Source: an uncultured Lachnospiraceae bacterium (lineage in GTDB: Bacteria > Bacillota > Clostridia > Lachnospirales > Lachnospiraceae). From it: a stretch of DNA of 17,090 nt. The stretch covers positions 1 to 17,090 of the forward strand of contig CAKRNI010000033.1 of assembly GCA_934370915.1 (NCBI GenBank), given 5' to 3'. The notes beneath the pieces were generated by a model. It was not told the origin of the DNA. It saw only the letters and a program-made list of their open reading frames with translations, and did not search any database. This document shows, piece after piece, positions 14,737-17,090 of this stretch (its first letter is position 1; every line of letters begins with the position of its first letter). A program made the translations under genes and the position numbers.

Positions 14737-15330
14737 ATGGCAGTTGATAGAGTTCCTGTTCTTAAAAGATGCAGATCCCTTGACCTTGATCCCATTTATT
14801 TAGGAATAGATAAAAAATCCAACAGAGAATCTAAAAGAGCAAACAAGAAGATCAGTGAGTATGGTCTTCAGTTAAGAGAAAAACAGAAAGCTAAGTTCAT
14901 CTATGGCGTTCTGGAGAAGCCGTTCCGTAACTACTACGATAAGGCTGAGCGTTTAAACGGACAGACAGGTGAAAACCTTATGATCCTTCTTGAGCGCAGA
15001 CTTGACAACGTTATCTTCCGTCTTGGTTTCGCAAGAACAAGAAAGGAAGCAAGACAGATCGTTGACCACAAGCACGTTCTTGTAAACGGCAAGTGCGTAA
15101 ACATCCCGTCCTACCTTGTAAAGGCTGGCGATGTTGTTGAGATCAGAGAAAAGAACAAAGGCGACAACCACTACAAGCTGGTTCTCGAGACCACAGCTGG
15201 CCGTCTTGTTCCGGCATGGTTAGAGTCTGACCATGAGAACTTAAAGGGCGAGATCAAAACTCTTCCGACAAGAGAAGAGATCGACGTTCCTGTAAACGAG
15301 ATGCTCATCGTCGAGTTATACTCCAAATAA
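14737..15330 (+). CDS. rpsD: 30S ribosomal protein S4
   Basis: S4 starts assembly of the 30S body, takes part in the mRNA entry channel and is an autogenous regulator (of the alpha operon in E. coli, of its own gene in B. subtilis). The 197-aa product has an N-terminal domain with a single cysteine (Cys12), so it is the zinc-free form, and an S4 RNA-binding domain ([20 protein letters not shown] and [16 protein letters not shown]). AGGAGG precedes the ATG. It is encoded inside the alpha cluster as in most bacteria, 112 nt before rpoA. Confidence 0.98.
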   Translation: MAVDRVPVLKRCRSLDLDPIYLGIDKKSNRESKRANKKISEYGLQLREKQKAKFIYGVLEKPFRNYYDKAERLNGQTGENLMILLERRLDNVIFRLGFARTRKEARQIVDHKHVLVNGKCVNIPSYLVKAGDVVEIREKNKGDNHYKLVLETTAGRLVPAWLESDHENLKGEIKTLPTREEIDVPVNEMLIVELYSK

Positions 15331-15348
15331 TTCACCGGAGCGGTTTTT

Positions 15349-15421
15349 ACAAAGTATCTGGCCATTTCCGGCCGGATGCTTTGTGTTCTAAAAGAACGCT
15401 TCGTGGCATTTGTCAAAGCAT
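15349..15421 (+). promoter_or_regulatory. Two-state RNA element between rpsD and rpoA
   Basis: Positions 15349-15363 (ACAAAGTATCTGGCC) pair with 15370-15384 (GGCCGGATGCTTTGT) in an uninterrupted 15-bp stem with two G-U pairs and loop ATTTCC. The 3' part, ATGCTTTG (15376-15383), is also perfectly complementary to CAAAGCAT (15414-15421), 8 bp, which would break the first stem. GTTCT/AGAAC (15385-15389/15393-15397) lies between. The second partner ends 8 nt before the AGGAGG of rpoA. No terminator U-run follows the first stem, so control of translation or RNA processing is more likely than termination. Confidence 0.6.
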
Positions 15422-15442
15422 ACCCAAAAGGAGGGGCTTTTT

Positions 15443-16405
15443 GTGTTCGATTTTGAGAAACCAAACATTGAGATTGCTGAGATTTCCGAAGATAAAAGAT
15501 ACGGAAAGTTTGTCGTAGAACCGCTTGAGAGGGGTTACGGCACAACTCTGGGAAATTCCCTGAGAAGAATCATGCTTTCTTCTTTACCGGGTTCTGCTGT
15601 CAGCCAGGTGAAAATTGATGGTGTACTTCATGAGTTCAGTTCCATCGCCGGCGTTAAGGAAGATGTAACTGAGATCATCATGAACATCAAGAGCTTAGCA
15701 ATTAAGAACAACAGTGATACAAACGAGCCGAAGACTGCGTACATCGAGTTCGAGGGCGAGGGTGTGATCCACGCTTCTGACATTCAGACAGACGCGGACA
15801 TCGAGATCCTTAACCCGGATCAGGTTATCGCAACCTTAAGCGGCGGCGCAGACAGCAAGTTCTACATGGAACTTACGATCACGAACGGCCGTGGCTACGT
15901 AAGCGCTGATAAGAACAAGAGCGACGATCTTCCGATCGGAGTTCTCGCTGTAGATTCCATTTACACACCGGTTGAGCGTGTCAACATGTCCGTTGAGAAC
16001 ACCCGTGTTGGTCAGCAGACAGACTACGATAAGCTCACACTTGAGATCTACACAAACGGAACACTGGATCCGGACGAGGCAGTCAGCCTTGCTGCTAAAG
16101 TTTTAAGCGAGCATCTGAATCTCTTCATCGACCTCTCTGAGAATGCAAAGACTGCAGAGGTTATGGTTGAAAAGGAGAACAACGAGAAAGAAAAAGTTCT
16201 TGAGATGAACATCGACGAGCTGGAGTTATCCGTTCGTTCCTACAACTGTCTCAAGAGAGCAGGTATCAATACCGTTGAAGAGCTTTGCAGCCGCACTTCT
16301 GAGGACATGATGAAGGTTAGAAACCTTGGTCGCAAGTCCCTTGAGGAAGTACTTGCAAAGTTAAAAGAACTGGGCTTACAGCTCAATTCCAGCGACGAAC
16401 AGTAA
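15443..16405 (+). CDS. rpoA: RNA polymerase alpha subunit
   Basis: Alpha dimerises to start RNA polymerase assembly; its C-terminal domain binds UP elements and activators. The 320-aa product has the N-terminal domain with [20 protein letters not shown] and [13 protein letters not shown], and a C-terminal domain (from about residue 250) with [20 protein letters not shown] and the helix-hairpin-helix [12 protein letters not shown]. It starts with GTG at 15443 ([10 protein letters not shown]), 8 nt after AGGAGG (15429-15434); an in-frame TTG at 15410 would add unrelated residues and lies inside the structured region. rplQ follows after 145 nt. Confidence 0.97.
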   Translation: MFDFEKPNIEIAEISEDKRYGKFVVEPLERGYGTTLGNSLRRIMLSSLPGSAVSQVKIDGVLHEFSSIAGVKEDVTEIIMNIKSLAIKNNSDTNEPKTAYIEFEGEGVIHASDIQTDADIEILNPDQVIATLSGGADSKFYMELTITNGRGYVSADKNKSDDLPIGVLAVDSIYTPVERVNMSVENTRVGQQTDYDKLTLEIYTNGTLDPDEAVSLAAKVLSEHLNLFIDLSENAKTAEVMVEKENNEKEKVLEMNIDELELSVRSYNCLKRAGINTVEELCSRTSEDMMKVRNLGRKSLEEVLAKLKELGLQLNSSDEQ

Positions 16406-16420
16406 ATTTTTGGTTGTGAT

Positions 16421-16539
16421 ACATTCACCCGGAAGGTAAGTCCGAAGGGCGCAGAAGGGCGTAGAGCGACTCATTATGGAAAAAAAGGCGGCGGTCCAGT
16501 AAGTCCAAAGAAGCGTGGGCGGCTGTTCCACAAATGGAG
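16421..16539 (+). promoter_or_regulatory. rpoA-rplQ intergenic region with repeats and SD-masking hairpin
   Basis: The 145-nt gap has short direct repeats: GTAAGTCC at 16436-16443 and 16498-16505, each followed by an A/G-rich run, and GAAGGGCG at 16444-16451 and 16454-16461. GACT (16469-16472 region) can pair with either AGTC copy. Near the start codon GTGG/CCAC (16515-16518/16528-16531) competes with TTCCA/TGGAG (16526-16530/16535-16539), the latter covering the first bases of the GGAGG ribosome binding site of rplQ. The pairs are short, so this is a weaker candidate than the other gaps. Confidence 0.35.
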
Positions 16540-16550
16540 GAAATTAAATC

Positions 16551-17087
16551 ATGGCAGGTTATAGAAAACTCGGAAGAACTTCCAGTCAGAGAAAAGCATT
16601 ACTTAGAATTCAGGCTACAAACCTTTTATATCATGGAAAGATCGTTACAACTGAGGCAAGAGCTAAAGAAGTAAGAAAGATCGTTGAGAGCCTGATCGCT
16701 CTTGCAGTAAAAGAGAAAGATAACTTCGAGACTGTTAAAGTTACAGCTAAGGTTGCCCGCAAGGACGCTGACGGCAAGAGAGTAAAAGAAGTTGTTGACG
16801 GTAAGAAAGTTACTGTATACGACGAAGTTGAGAAGGAAATCAAGAAGGACATGCCGTCCAGACTTCATGCAAGAAGACAGATGGTAAAAGCTCTTTATGA
16901 CGTAACAGAGGTTCCGACAGCAGCAGCTGGTAAGAAGAAAAACACAAAGAAAGTTGATCTTACAAACAAGCTGTTCAACGAGATCGCTCCGAAGTACGCT
17001 TCCCGTAACGGTGGTTACACAAGAATCATCAAGATCGGTCAGCGTAAGGGCGACGGTGCTATGGCAGTTCTGATCGAGCTCGTTTAA
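16551..17087 (+). CDS. rplQ: 50S ribosomal protein L17, long form
   Basis: L17 lies at the tunnel-exit side of the 50S subunit. The product is 178 aa, against about 120-127 in B. subtilis and E. coli. The N-terminal core ([33 protein letters not shown]) and C-terminal core ([34 protein letters not shown]) are normal. The extra length is an insertion at about residues 55-102, rich in Lys, Glu and Val, before the conserved LHARRQ, plus a short lysine-rich stretch around 122-134. Longer L17 forms occur in Clostridia. GGAGG precedes the ATG by 8 nt; the TAA is 3 nt from the window end. Confidence 0.96.
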   Translation: MAGYRKLGRTSSQRKALLRIQATNLLYHGKIVTTEARAKEVRKIVESLIALAVKEKDNFETVKVTAKVARKDADGKRVKEVVDGKKVTVYDEVEKEIKKDMPSRLHARRQMVKALYDVTEVPTAAAGKKKNTKKVDLTNKLFNEIAPKYASRNGGYTRIIKIGQRKGDGAMAVLIELV

Positions 17088-17090
17088 TTC

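Noticed and set aside
1..17090. Mobile elements, tRNA, rRNA, CRISPR arrays or transferred genes
   Set aside because: No transposase, integrase, tRNA-like fold, repeat-spacer pattern or change in codon style is visible anywhere; the block is a continuous housekeeping cluster.

Overview
The window is one continuous plus-strand block of translation genes: the S10, spc and alpha ribosomal-protein clusters joined end to end. All 31 protein genes point the same way. The order (rpsJ-rplC-rplD-rplW-rplB-rpsS-rplV-rpsC-rplP-rpmC-rpsQ-rplN-rplX-rplE-rpsZ-rpsH-rplF-rplR-rpsE-rpmD-rplO-secY-adk-map-KOW gene-infA-rpmJ-rpsM-rpsK-rpsD-rpoA-rplQ) is that of a low-to-mid GC Gram-positive. A zinc-type short S14, a four-cysteine adenylate kinase lid, strong AGGAGG ribosome binding sites, a small KOW/L14e-like gene between map and infA, and an L17 lengthened by an internal insertion all point to class Clostridia, most likely a Lachnospiraceae-type gut anaerobe. 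The taxonomic call is inference from gene content and protein sequence. No gene is broken, and there is no mobile element, tRNA, rRNA or CRISPR array.

Layout: positions 1-311 hold a promoter (TTGATT-17-TATTCT) with phased A-tracts and a leader of about 230 nt before rpsJ. Positions 312-5179 are the S10 cluster, 5169-11481 the spc cluster up to secY. A strong intrinsic terminator (11522-11563) follows secY, then adk-map-KOW-infA (11589-13410). A second strong promoter (TTGATT-17-TATAAT, 13458-13486) with a leader of about 150 nt starts rpmJ and the alpha cluster (rpsM, rpsK, rpsD, rpoA, rplQ), which ends 3 nt before the window does.

Function: the genes supply 15 large-subunit proteins from the S10/spc clusters plus L36 and L17, 10 small-subunit proteins, the protein-export channel SecY, adenylate kinase, methionine aminopeptidase, initiation factor IF1 and the RNA polymerase alpha subunit, so one locus couples ribosome, transcription, export and N-terminal processing capacity.

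The less ordinary part lies between the genes. Most junctions are 1-29 nt or overlap, but eleven are 75-252 nt (before rplC, rplB, rpsQ, rpsH, rplF, adk, rpmJ, rpsM, rpsK, rpoA, rplQ), besides the rpsJ leader. Most of these contain perfect or near-perfect inverted repeats, and several can be folded as pseudoknots or as pairs of mutually exclusive helices: rplC, rpsQ, rpsH, rplF, rpsM and rpoA. These are candidates for cis-acting regulatory RNAs inside the operon. The pairings are read directly from the sequence; their function is inference and needs covariation analysis.
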